From NCBI GenBank assembly GCA_033720855.1, contig JAWWBR010000010.1, forward strand, positions 1 through 47,000: a DNA stretch of 47,000 nucleotides, written 5' to 3'. Position 1 is the first letter of the stretch. Each line of letters opens with the position of its first letter. The DNA is from SMXQ01 sp033720855 (GTDB taxonomy: Bacteria; Pseudomonadota; Alphaproteobacteria; SMXQ01). Shown piece by piece: positions 18,369 to 26,059 of the stretch. A program made the translations under genes and the position numbers. The notes below the pieces were generated by a model. It was not told the DNA's origin and did no database searches. It saw only the letters and a program-made list of their open reading frames with translations.

Positions 18369-19544
18369 TTGAGCGAACAGCACCAAGGCGGCCCGGCGGG
18401 CGACGCGCCGATCTGGGCGCTGGGGTTGATGAGCGGGACCTCGATGGACGGGGTCGACGCCGCTTTGCTGTTGAGCGACGGCCACACCGTCGCCGCGACC
18501 GGCCCCGCCCTGACCTTGCCCTATCCCGATGACTTGCGGGCGCGCCTGCGTGCCGCCGTCTCGGCCGCGGCGGCGGCCGAGGTGGACGCCGGGGAGATCG
18601 CCGCGGTGGAGCGGCTGATCACCGAACACCATGCGGCGGCGGTGGCGGGGCTCCTGGCCGAGGCCGGGCCCGAGCATGCCGGCGCCGAGCCCGCGGTGAT
18701 CGGCTTTCACGGCCACACGCTGTGGCACCGCCCCGCCGAAGGGCGGACCCGGCAAATCGGCGATGGGGCGCTGCTCGCAAGGTTGACCGGGCGGCCCGTC
18801 GTCGACGATTTTCGCAGTGCCGACATGGCGGCCGGCGGGCAGGGCGCCCCCCTGGCGCCGCTCTACCACGCGGCACGGCTTCGCGGCGCCGATATCCCCT
18901 ATCCGGTCTGCATCCTCAATATCGGTGGCGTCGCCAACGTCACCTGGATCGGCGGCAACGGCGTGAAGTCCGCCACTGGTGTCGATGACATCCTGGCCTT
19001 CGATACGGGTCCCGGCTCGGCCTTGATCGATGATTGGGTCGCGGCCCGGACCGGGCAGCCCTATGATGCCGATGGTGCGCTGGCGGCGGCGGCAAAGGCG
19101 GATAGGGGCGTACTCCGGCGCCTGCTCGATGACCCCTATTTCAAGGTGAAGCCGCCCAAATCCCTGGACCGGGCGGCTTTTGACGTTTCTCCGCTGTCGG
19201 CTCTGGGGACGGCGGCCGGCGCCGCCACCCTGACCGCCTTCAGCGCCGAGGCGGTCGCCCGCGCCCTCGACTTCCTGCCGGCAAAACCGGCGGCCTGGTT
19301 GGCGACCGGCGGAGGGCGGCACAACCCGACCCTGATGGGCGCCATCGGCGATGCCGTGGGCATGTCGGTGAAGCCGGTCGAGGCGATCGGCTGGAACGGC
19401 GATTCCGTGGAGGCGGAGGCTTTCGCCTTCCTGGCGGTGCGCAGCCTGCGCCAGCTGCCCCTCAGCGTTCCCAACACCACAGGGGTGGCGCGGCCGATCA
19501 CCGGCGGACGCCTGCATTGTCCGGCCGGTACCGAGGCGCGATGA
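18369..19544 (+). CDS. anmK: anhydro-N-acetylmuramic acid kinase
   Basis: AnmK hydrolyses and phosphorylates 1,6-anhydroMurNAc to MurNAc-6-phosphate, the entry step of peptidoglycan recycling in the cytosol. The signature GLMSGTSMDGVDAAL is near residues 19-33, and the ATP-binding part includes DTGPGSALIDDW and ATGGGRHNPTLM. Length is 391 residues from a TTG at 18369, preceded by GACGAGG at a good distance. A GTG at 18303 would add 22 residues with no family match. It is divergent from tyrS. Confidence 0.94.
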   Translation: MSEQHQGGPAGDAPIWALGLMSGTSMDGVDAALLLSDGHTVAATGPALTLPYPDDLRARLRAAVSAAAAAEVDAGEIAAVERLITEHHAAAVAGLLAEAGPEHAGAEPAVIGFHGHTLWHRPAEGRTRQIGDGALLARLTGRPVVDDFRSADMAAGGQGAPLAPLYHAARLRGADIPYPVCILNIGGVANVTWIGGNGVKSATGVDDILAFDTGPGSALIDDWVAARTGQPYDADGALAAAAKADRGVLRRLLDDPYFKVKPPKSLDRAAFDVSPLSALGTAAGAATLTAFSAEAVARALDFLPAKPAAWLATGGGRHNPTLMGAIGDAVGMSVKPVEAIGWNGDSVEAEAFAFLAVRSLRQLPLSVPNTTGVARPITGGRLHCPAGTEAR

Positions 19545-19565
19545 CGCCGACGCGGGACGGCCGGA

Positions 19566-20228
19566 TCAGCTCGGCTCGAGAACCTCTTCTTCCTTGAGCG
19601 CCGCATCCATGTAGGACCCGACGAGCTCGGTCAACTCTTCGAGGTGATCGGAGAAGAAATGGTTGGCGCCCTTGATGACCTTGTGTTCGATGGTGATGTC
19701 GCGTTGCGAGGCGAGCTTCTTGGCGAGCGCTTCCACGTCGCTGGCCGGCACCAGCTCGTCGGCATCGCCATGGACGACAAGCCCCGAAGACGGGCACGGG
19801 GCGAGGAACGAGAAATCGTAGAGGTTTGCAGGCGGCGCGATCGATATAAAGCCTTCGATCTCGGGCCGGCGCATGAGCAACTGCATGCCGATCCAGGCAC
19901 CGAAGGAGAAGCCCGCTATCCAGCAGCGTGGCGCATCGGGATTGTGGCTCTGCAACCAATCCAGCGCCGCGGCCGCGTCCGCCAGCTCCCCCTGGCCGTT
20001 GTCAAACACCCCCTGGGAGCGGCCGACGCCGCGGAAATTGAAGCGCAGCGCCGAAAACCCGCGCCGCGTGAATACGTTGAACAGGTTGTAAACGACCTTG
20101 TTGTTCATGGTCCCGCCACCTTGCGGGTGGGGGTGGAGCAACAGTGCCACCGGCGCGGTTTCCTGCTTGCTGTGTTGGTAGCGACCTTGGATTCGGCCTT
20201 CCGGGCCATTGAATATCACTTCGGGCAT
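19566..20228 (-). CDS. alpha/beta hydrolase (COG2945-like)
   Basis: This cytosolic protein of 220 residues has the alpha/beta hydrolase fold. The nucleophile elbow GFSFG places Ser at 108, the acid is probably D157 within HGDADELVP, and the His is H190 in GANHFF. The N-terminal LHPHPQGGGTMNNKV segment and the RFNFRGVGRS strand are typical of small dienelactone-hydrolase-like esterases. Substrate is unknown. There is no signal peptide. It converges on anmK and is divergent from cysE across a 270-base gap. Confidence 0.85.
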   Translation of the reverse strand: MPEVIFNGPEGRIQGRYQHSKQETAPVALLLHPHPQGGGTMNNKVVYNLFNVFTRRGFSALRFNFRGVGRSQGVFDNGQGELADAAAALDWLQSHNPDAPRCWIAGFSFGAWIGMQLLMRRPEIEGFISIAPPANLYDFSFLAPCPSSGLVVHGDADELVPASDVEALAKKLASQRDITIEHKVIKGANHFFSDHLEELTELVGSYMDAALKEEEVLEPS

Positions 20229-20498
20229 CTAATCACCTTGACGCTTGCGTCCGGATACCGGCGACGCTTCGGAGGGCCCACGCTTACAAGGGCGTAGCAG
20301 GGGGCTCTTAAAGTAAAGCTTTATGTCGAAACCTATACCTGATAATAATACTGGGTTATAAGGCTCCGACTCCCGCCGGGCGCCACCGCTGACACGACCT
20401 ATCGCTCTTTCGCAGGGCCCGGGGCCCAGATATAGGGCGCAAGAGGGGTTGCACAAGGGGCGCAAGGACGAAAGCGCAAGATAACACAGTTTGGACGA
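20229..20498. other. AT-rich divergent control region upstream of cysE
   Basis: This 270-base gap has no convincing gene. Around 20300-20365 it is unusually AT-rich, with an imperfect inverted arrangement (CCTATACC about 20333, GGGTTATAAGG about 20352) flanking a TAATAATA core. That is a plausible place for divergent promoters and an operator. I could not fit it to a known regulator consensus. Confidence 0.3.
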
Positions 20499-21245
20499 AT
20501 GTTTTTCAAAAACCTTGTCGATGACATAGATTCGATGATGGCCCGGGATCCCGCCGCGCGATCCCGCTGCGACGTCATTTTCTCCTACCCGGGGTTTCAC
20601 GCCCTCATCATCTACCGGTTGTCCCATCGCCTATGGCAGTGGAAGCTGCTGTTTTTGGGGCGTTTGGTGTCGCAGATCGGGCGGTGGCTGACGGGGATCG
20701 AGATCCATCCGGGGGCCGAGATCGGGCGGCGGTTGTTCATCGACCACGGCATGGGCGTGGTGGTGGGCGAGACCGCATCGTTGGGCGACGATGTGACGCT
20801 CTATCAGGGCGTGACGCTGGGCGGGACCTCGCTGGCCGGCGGCAAGCGGCACCCGACCCTTGAAAACGGCGTCGTCGTCGGTGCCGGGGCCCAGGTGCTG
20901 GGCCCGCTCACGGTTGGCGCCGGGGCGCGCATCGGCGCCAATGCGGTGGTCCTGAAGGACGTGCCGCCGGGCGTGACCATGGTGGGGATTCCCGCCCGCA
21001 TGGTCCAACCCCGGGCGAAATCATCGGAGGCCGCCAAGGTTAAGGAATTTTGCGCCTACGGGACCCCGACCGCCGATCTTCCCGATCCGGTCGCCCGCGC
21101 CATCGACGGCCTGTGCGACCAGGTGACGAGTCTCCAAGCCGAGGTCAGAGACCTCGAACGGCGCCTGGCCGAGGCCGAGAAAAGCGCATCGACGCCCGAA
21201 CCGGCGGTGGAGGAGCGCGCCGACGCCCCGGTGCCCAAGAATTGA
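20499..21245 (+). CDS. cysE: serine O-acetyltransferase
   Basis: CysE makes O-acetylserine from serine and acetyl-CoA, the first committed step of cysteine synthesis. This 248-residue form starts with the short helical region and continues into a left-handed beta helix. IDHGMGVVVGE carries the catalytic His, followed by hexapeptide repeats and the GGTSLAGGKRHPT loop. It resembles the shorter EpsC/NifP-type enzymes rather than the 273-residue E. coli form. After about 200 residues a charged coiled-coil-like tail follows, dispensable in most relatives. It leads a same-strand run to the Rrf2 regulator and cysteine desulfurase, which suggests a shared role in cysteine-sulfur supply. Confidence 0.94.
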   Translation: MFFKNLVDDIDSMMARDPAARSRCDVIFSYPGFHALIIYRLSHRLWQWKLLFLGRLVSQIGRWLTGIEIHPGAEIGRRLFIDHGMGVVVGETASLGDDVTLYQGVTLGGTSLAGGKRHPTLENGVVVGAGAQVLGPLTVGAGARIGANAVVLKDVPPGVTMVGIPARMVQPRAKSSEAAKVKEFCAYGTPTADLPDPVARAIDGLCDQVTSLQAEVRDLERRLAEAEKSASTPEPAVEERADAPVPKN

Positions 21246-21316
21246 AATGCCAGCAGTAACGCGCTGGGCGGTCGGCGGAACCTGCCCAGTCGCTGTGATA
21301 TTCCGCGGAGGACGAC

Positions 21317-21778
21317 ATGAAACTCACCACTAAGGGCCGTTATGCGGTTATGGCGATGACGGATCTCGCCATCAACAGCGGCGGCAAGCCGCTGACGCTG
21401 TCGGTCATCGCCGAACGCCAGTCGATTTCGCTGTCGTATCTGGAACAGCTCTTCGCCAAGCTGCGTCGGGGCAGCCTGGTTCGGTCCGTGCGCGGGCCCG
21501 GTGGCGGCTACCTGTTGTCGCGCGCCGCCGAAGCGATCCGGATTTCGGATATCGTCATGGCGGTGGACGAGCCGATCCGCGCCACCCGTTGCCAGCCGGG
21601 GTCTCCCATGAGCTGCCAGGGCGCCAAGGGGCGCTGCAGCACCCATGACTTGTGGGAGGAATTGTCCAACCACATCCATCTGTTCCTGAGTTCCGTATCC
21701 CTCGCCGATGTGGCGCAGCAACAGGTTCTCGGAATTTCCGGCGTGATCTACCGCAAAGCCGCCCTGGCGGCCCAGTGA
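21317..21778 (+). CDS. iscR: Rrf2-family regulator, IscR-like
   Basis: This 153-residue winged-helix regulator is IscR-like and probably senses Fe-S cluster status. The ATG at 21317 follows GGAGG closely. The helix-turn-helix spans about 10-60 (SLSYLEQLFAKLRR), ending in the GPGGGYLL wing. The cluster-binding segment has C92, C100, C107 and H110. E. coli IscR has the same set as C92, C98, C104 and H107, so the spacing here is longer. This fits the Rrf2/IscR family, but the ligand spacing is unlike the standard one. It sits directly before the cysteine desulfurase gene, as in isc operons. Confidence 0.88.
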   Translation: MKLTTKGRYAVMAMTDLAINSGGKPLTLSVIAERQSISLSYLEQLFAKLRRGSLVRSVRGPGGGYLLSRAAEAIRISDIVMAVDEPIRATRCQPGSPMSCQGAKGRCSTHDLWEELSNHIHLFLSSVSLADVAQQQVLGISGVIYRKAALAAQ

Positions 21779-21838
21779 ATTCGGTGCATTCCCCCGAAGC
21801 GTGCCGGTTTTCGCTCTGGGGAGGCGTGAAGCAAGACG

Positions 21839-22981
21839 ATGTCCTGTTACCTTGATTACAATGCAACCGCCCCGGTCCGTCCCCAAGTTCGGGACGCCAT
21901 GTCCCGGGCGCTGACCCTCGAGGGCAATCCATCTTCGGTTCACGGCGCCGGGCGGCGCGCCCGCGCCGCGGTGGAGGAGGCCCGCGAACGGGTCGCCGCA
22001 CTGGCCGGGACCTCGGCCGCCAACGTGGTCTTCACGGGGTCGGGCTCGGAAGCCAACAACCTGGCGCTGGCCGGGCCGCGGCCCGCCCACATCCTGGTTT
22101 CGGCGATCGAACATCCGTCGATCCTGCGGCCCGCGGCCGAGCGCCCCGGCGGTTTCGGCCTGATTCCCGTCGACCGGGACGGCGTTGTCGACCTGGCCGC
22201 TTTGGAAGCACAGATTGCGGAGATCGAGGCCGCGCCGCTGCTGGTGTCGGTCATGCTGGCCAACAACGAGACGGGCGTCCTGCAGCCGAGCGCCGAGGTC
22301 GTGGCCATCGCCAAGGCGGCGGGTGCCCTGGTGCATGTCGACGCGGTTCAGGCGGCCGGCCGGGTGCCGCTCGATTTCGATCGCTCGGGCGCCGACCTTA
22401 TGAGCCTGAGCGCCCATAAGCTGGGCGGCCCCAAAGGCGTCGGCGCCTTGATCAAACGCGCCGAGCTCGATCTTGCTCCGTTGATTTCGGGTGGCGGCCA
22501 GGAGCGCAGCCTGCGGGCGGGAACCGAGAACGTCCCCGGGATCGTCGGCTTCGGGGCCGCCGCCGCGGCCGCCGCGGAAGAACTGGCGGGAGGCGGGGAA
22601 ATCGAGCGCCAGCGCCAATTGCGGGACCGCTTGGAAGAGGCGGTGGGAAGCCTCGGGGCCCGGGCCGTCGTGGTCGGCGGGGCCGTGCCGCGCCTTGCCA
22701 ATACCTCTTGCCTCGCATTCCCCGGATACCTGGCCGAGACCCTGGTGATCGCCTTCGACCTGGAAGGGATCGCCGTCAGCGCCGGGTCCGCCTGCTCGTC
22801 GGGCAAGGTCGAGGCCTCCCATGTTTTGGAGGCCATGGATCTGGCGCCGGACATCGCCACCTCGGCGATCCGCGTGAGCCTCGGTTACGGCTCCAGCGAT
22901 GCCGACGTGGACGCCTTCCTCGCCGCCGCCGCCGCGATCCTGAGCCGGGCCCCCGTCACGGCCGCGGGGAGCGTCCCTTGA
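21839..22981 (+). CDS. cysteine desulfurase (NifS/IscS family)
   Basis: This PLP enzyme takes sulfur from cysteine as a persulfide for Fe-S clusters and tRNA thiolation. Of 380 residues, H92 stacks on PLP and K194 in SAHKLGGPKG forms the Schiff base. The persulfide Cys is C319 in AGSACSSGK. The segment before this Cys has no deletion or long insertion, so it fits the IscS/NifS group better than SufS. The N-terminus (YLDYNATAP) is typical. The GGGGAGG upstream is about 14 bases away, so the Shine-Dalgarno placement is weak. Neighbours are an IscR-like regulator and a ferredoxin. Because mnmA follows, this enzyme probably feeds thiolation as well as cluster assembly. Confidence 0.93.
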   Translation: MSCYLDYNATAPVRPQVRDAMSRALTLEGNPSSVHGAGRRARAAVEEARERVAALAGTSAANVVFTGSGSEANNLALAGPRPAHILVSAIEHPSILRPAAERPGGFGLIPVDRDGVVDLAALEAQIAEIEAAPLLVSVMLANNETGVLQPSAEVVAIAKAAGALVHVDAVQAAGRVPLDFDRSGADLMSLSAHKLGGPKGVGALIKRAELDLAPLISGGGQERSLRAGTENVPGIVGFGAAAAAAAEELAGGGEIERQRQLRDRLEEAVGSLGARAVVVGGAVPRLANTSCLAFPGYLAETLVIAFDLEGIAVSAGSACSSGKVEASHVLEAMDLAPDIATSAIRVSLGYGSSDADVDAFLAAAAAILSRAPVTAAGSVP

Positions 22982-23036
22982 TCGCCCGGCCAGCCGGCAC
23001 TTCGGAAAGAATGTTTATCGTAAGGAACCGTAAAGC

Positions 23037-23369
23037 ATGCCCAGGATGACCTTCATCAACATCGATGGGTCCAAGGTCGAGGTCGACGCCCCGGTGGGCC
23101 AGTCTGTCCTCGAGATCGCCCGCGCCAACGACGTCGATATCGAGGGCGCCTGCGAAGGCTCACTGGCGTGCTCCACCTGTCACGTCATCGTCGAGCCCGC
23201 CGATTTCGAACGCCTCGCCGAGGCCAGCGAAGACGAGGAAGACATGCTCGATCTCGCCTTCGGCTTGACGCCGACCTCGCGCCTGGGCTGCCAGATCATC
23301 ATGAGCGAGGAGCTGGACGGCTTGACCGTGACCCTGCCCGCCGAAACCTACAACATGATGGAAGATTAG
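23037..23369 (+). CDS. fdx: [2Fe-2S] ferredoxin, adrenodoxin/Isc type
   Basis: This is a 110-residue electron carrier with the adrenodoxin-type ligand set C39, C45, C48 and C85 (C-x5-C-x2-C, then a distant C). The acidic helix around residues 61-74 is the usual partner-docking surface. It fits Isc ferredoxins that supply electrons for cluster assembly. The start is preceded by AAGGAACC. It stands between the cysteine desulfurase and mnmA on the same strand, 55 and 12 bases away respectively, so they are probably one transcript. Confidence 0.94.
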   Translation: MPRMTFINIDGSKVEVDAPVGQSVLEIARANDVDIEGACEGSLACSTCHVIVEPADFERLAEASEDEEDMLDLAFGLTPTSRLGCQIIMSEELDGLTVTLPAETYNMMED

Positions 23370-23381
23370 GCGGACGCGCCG

Positions 23382-24548
23382 ATGGCAGCCGAACTGCAGG
23401 AACCGGCAGCAAACGCGGCCCCGGAACCCCTGGTGCCGGGGAAGGCACCGGCCGATACGCGGGTCGTCGTGGCGATGTCGGGCGGCGTCGACTCATCGGC
23501 CACCGCCGCGCTCCTCGCCGACCAGGGCTATGACGTCATCGGCGTCACCCTGCAGCTTTACGATCACGGGGCCGCCGTTGGCCGCGAGAAGGCCTGCTGC
23601 GCTGGCCAGGACATCCACGATGCGCGCAACGTGGCGGCCAAGATGGGCATTCCCCATTACGTCTTGGATTACGAACGCCGCTTCCGCGAAGACGTGATGG
23701 AGGACTTCGCCGACGCCTACCTGCGGGGCGAGACGCCGATCCCCTGCATCACCTGCAACCAGACCGTAAAGTTCCGGGACCTTCTGGGCGTCGCCCGGGA
23801 GCTCGGCGCCGACTGCCTGGCGACCGGCCATTACGTGCGCCGCGAAACCGGCGCCGGGGGGCCGGAACTTCATCGCGCCGCCGATCCCAGGCGGGATCAA
23901 AGCTATTTCCTGTTTGCCACCACGGCCGCGCAGCTCGAGATGCTGCGGTTTCCGCTCGGCGACCTCGCGGGAAAGGACGAGACCCGGGCCCTGGCGGCGC
24001 GTTTCGGCCTGCCCGTCGCGGCCAAGCCCGACAGCCAGGACATCTGTTTCGTGCCCAACGGCAACTATGCCCGCGTCATCGAGGCGCTGCGCCCGGGTGC
24101 GATGGAGCCCGGCGAGATCGTCGACGAGGCCGGCCGGGTCCTGGGGCGGCATCAGGGCACCATCCATTTCACCGTCGGCCAGCGCCGGGGGCTCGGCATC
24201 GGCGGGCGCAAGGACGCCGATGAGGCGCCGCTTTACGTGCTTGCCATCGACGCCGAGGCCGGCCGGGTCGTCGTCGGGCCGCGCGAGAGCCTGGCGCGGA
24301 GGGACATCCTGCTGCGCGGCGTCAACTGGTTGGGCGGGGCGCCGCTCGGCCCCGACGGGTTCGAGGCCGCGGTCAAGGTGCGCTCCGTCCGCGAACCGGT
24401 GGCCGCGCGCCTGGCGCCGGCCCCGGGCGGCGGGGTCTCCGTCTGTTTCGCCGAGCCCGAATACGGCGTCGCCCCGGGCCAGGCCTGTGTTTTCTATGAC
24501 GGCACGCGGGTGCTCGGCGGCGGGTGGATCGCCCCTGACGGGGCCTGA
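23382..24548 (+). CDS. mnmA: tRNA-specific 2-thiouridylase
   Basis: MnmA installs sulfur at U34 of tRNAs for Lys, Glu and Gln. The protein has 388 residues. The N-terminal ATP-pyrophosphatase motif is AMSGGVDSS. A catalytic Cys is in PCITCNQ, and the second, persulfide-carrying Cys is in SQDICFVPNG. The C-terminal part has the usual beta domain (GQRRGLGIGG and onwards). It follows the ferredoxin by 12 bases. Being downstream of a cysteine desulfurase, it is likely its sulfur acceptor, directly or through a relay; no Tus-like relay genes are present here. Confidence 0.95.
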   Translation: MAAELQEPAANAAPEPLVPGKAPADTRVVVAMSGGVDSSATAALLADQGYDVIGVTLQLYDHGAAVGREKACCAGQDIHDARNVAAKMGIPHYVLDYERRFREDVMEDFADAYLRGETPIPCITCNQTVKFRDLLGVARELGADCLATGHYVRRETGAGGPELHRAADPRRDQSYFLFATTAAQLEMLRFPLGDLAGKDETRALAARFGLPVAAKPDSQDICFVPNGNYARVIEALRPGAMEPGEIVDEAGRVLGRHQGTIHFTVGQRRGLGIGGRKDADEAPLYVLAIDAEAGRVVVGPRESLARRDILLRGVNWLGGAPLGPDGFEAAVKVRSVREPVAARLAPAPGGGVSVCFAEPEYGVAPGQACVFYDGTRVLGGGWIAPDGA

Positions 24549-24600
24549 CCGGGCGCAGACCAAGGCGGCGCCACCGGGCCGCCGTCACCCCCGGCCATGC

Positions 24601-25857
24601 CTAGCGTTCCCGTGACGGGGCCTCGAGCACCGCGGCCATGCGGCCTTGCCGGTGCCGCGCCCACAGCCACAACAGCAGGCAGAGAACGGCGCCGCCCATG
24701 ACCGGCAGGCGCAGGCCGACGAACGAGGCGATGGTGCCCATCACCAAGGCGCCGATGGAGGGAAACCCCCTGGCGATCAGGGTGTACATGCTGAGCACCC
24801 GGCCCCGCATGGCGCTGTCGACCGAGGCCTGAAGCAGGGTTTGCTCGGCGACCCCCACCACCACCACCGAGAGGCCGGCAAGGGCGGTGCACAGGCAGGC
24901 GAACCAGAAGATATCGGTGGCGGTGAATCCGATCAGGGCGACGGCGAAGATCAGCACCGATGTCACCAGCATCCGGGTCAACCCCTCGACGCCCCTGCGC
25001 TGGGCGAGGAAGATGGAGCCGATGAAGGCGCCGAGCCCGAGCATCCCGGTGAGCCACGCGAGGCCGTCGGCGCCGCGCCCGAAGACGTCGTCGGCGAAAC
25101 CCGCGAAGAGGTCGTTGAAGGGGCGGGCGAAGAGGGTGGTCGCCAGCAGGATCACCAATAGCGGCCCGATCCCCGGGTGGTTCCAGACGTACCGGAAGCC
25201 TTCGCCGATCTCGCCGGGAATATGGCGCAGCGCCCGGCGTTCGCGCGCCTCGCCGCCGCCGTGGAGGCGAACGGCGTGAAGGGCCAGGATGAACAGCACG
25301 TCGGCGGCGGCGGTAAAGGCGAGGGCCGGGCCCACGCCCCATTGCAGGATGATGACGCCGGCCAGCGCCGGACCGCCGATGCGCGCGATGTTGAAGGACA
25401 AAGCGTTGACGCCGATGGCCGAGGTCAGGTCCTCGCGATCCACCAGCGCGTGGATGATCGAGAGCCTGAGGGGATAGTTGAAGGCCATCGCGGTGCCGTT
25501 GGCGACCACCAGGGCGAGAAGCAGCGTCATGGTGATGGCGTCGGTCATGACCAGGACCGCGATGGTCATGGATATGGCGCCCGAAATCCACATGTAGAAC
25601 CGGATCGCCCTGAGCCGGTCGAGCCGGTCGGCCAGGGCGCCGGCCAGGGGGGCCATGACGATATTGGGAAAGAAATCGGCGAAGGCGATGATGCCGAGCC
25701 AGGTGGGGGAGTGGGTGAGTTCCCAGGTCAGCCATTGCAGGGCGATCCGTTGCACCCACATGCCCAGTTGCGAGGCGAAATTGCCGACCGAGTAATTTCG
25801 GTAATTGGCGATCTTGAGGGTGCGCAACACGGCGCCGAGGTCTGCGATTTTCGCCAT
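24601..25857 (-). CDS. MFS transporter (EntS/MFS_3-like)
   Basis: This inner-membrane transporter has 418 residues and about 12 hydrophobic segments. The N-terminal half (SLGNFAS-like start, QLGMWVQRIALQWL, then PLAGALADRLDR between segments 2 and 3) is typical of the MFS_3/EntS group. Members export siderophores or other small molecules. The ATG at 25857 is chosen because MAKIADLGAVLR begins the conserved part; the open frame extends further upstream without family similarity. It is divergent from the halogenase gene with 202 bases between, so it may export a halogenated product. That link is only positional. Confidence 0.85.
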   Translation of the reverse strand: MAKIADLGAVLRTLKIANYRNYSVGNFASQLGMWVQRIALQWLTWELTHSPTWLGIIAFADFFPNIVMAPLAGALADRLDRLRAIRFYMWISGAISMTIAVLVMTDAITMTLLLALVVANGTAMAFNYPLRLSIIHALVDREDLTSAIGVNALSFNIARIGGPALAGVIILQWGVGPALAFTAAADVLFILALHAVRLHGGGEARERRALRHIPGEIGEGFRYVWNHPGIGPLLVILLATTLFARPFNDLFAGFADDVFGRGADGLAWLTGMLGLGAFIGSIFLAQRRGVEGLTRMLVTSVLIFAVALIGFTATDIFWFACLCTALAGLSVVVVGVAEQTLLQASVDSAMRGRVLSMYTLIARGFPSIGALVMGTIASFVGLRLPVMGGAVLCLLLWLWARHRQGRMAAVLEAPSRER

Positions 25858-26059
25858 GGGGACGGTCCGGTCGGGGCGCGAAGAATCTGCGGGTGGGTCG
25901 AAGCCGTCAATGTAGCACATCGCGGCGGCGTGGGGGCGGTGCCGCGTTCGAGGGCGGCCAGTGGCGCACCGGGCCCCGGCCCGATTGACAGGCGGCGTTG
26001 GGCTGGCGTAACCAATAGCCGCGGGGCGGGCACCATTCAGCGCCGAAGGGGCGAGCATC

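Noticed and set aside
21056..22822. 588-residue minus-strand open frame across cysE, iscR and the desulfurase
   Set aside because: The plus-strand genes have clear motifs and Shine-Dalgarno sites. The minus frame is Arg/Gly/Pro-rich noise from GC skew.
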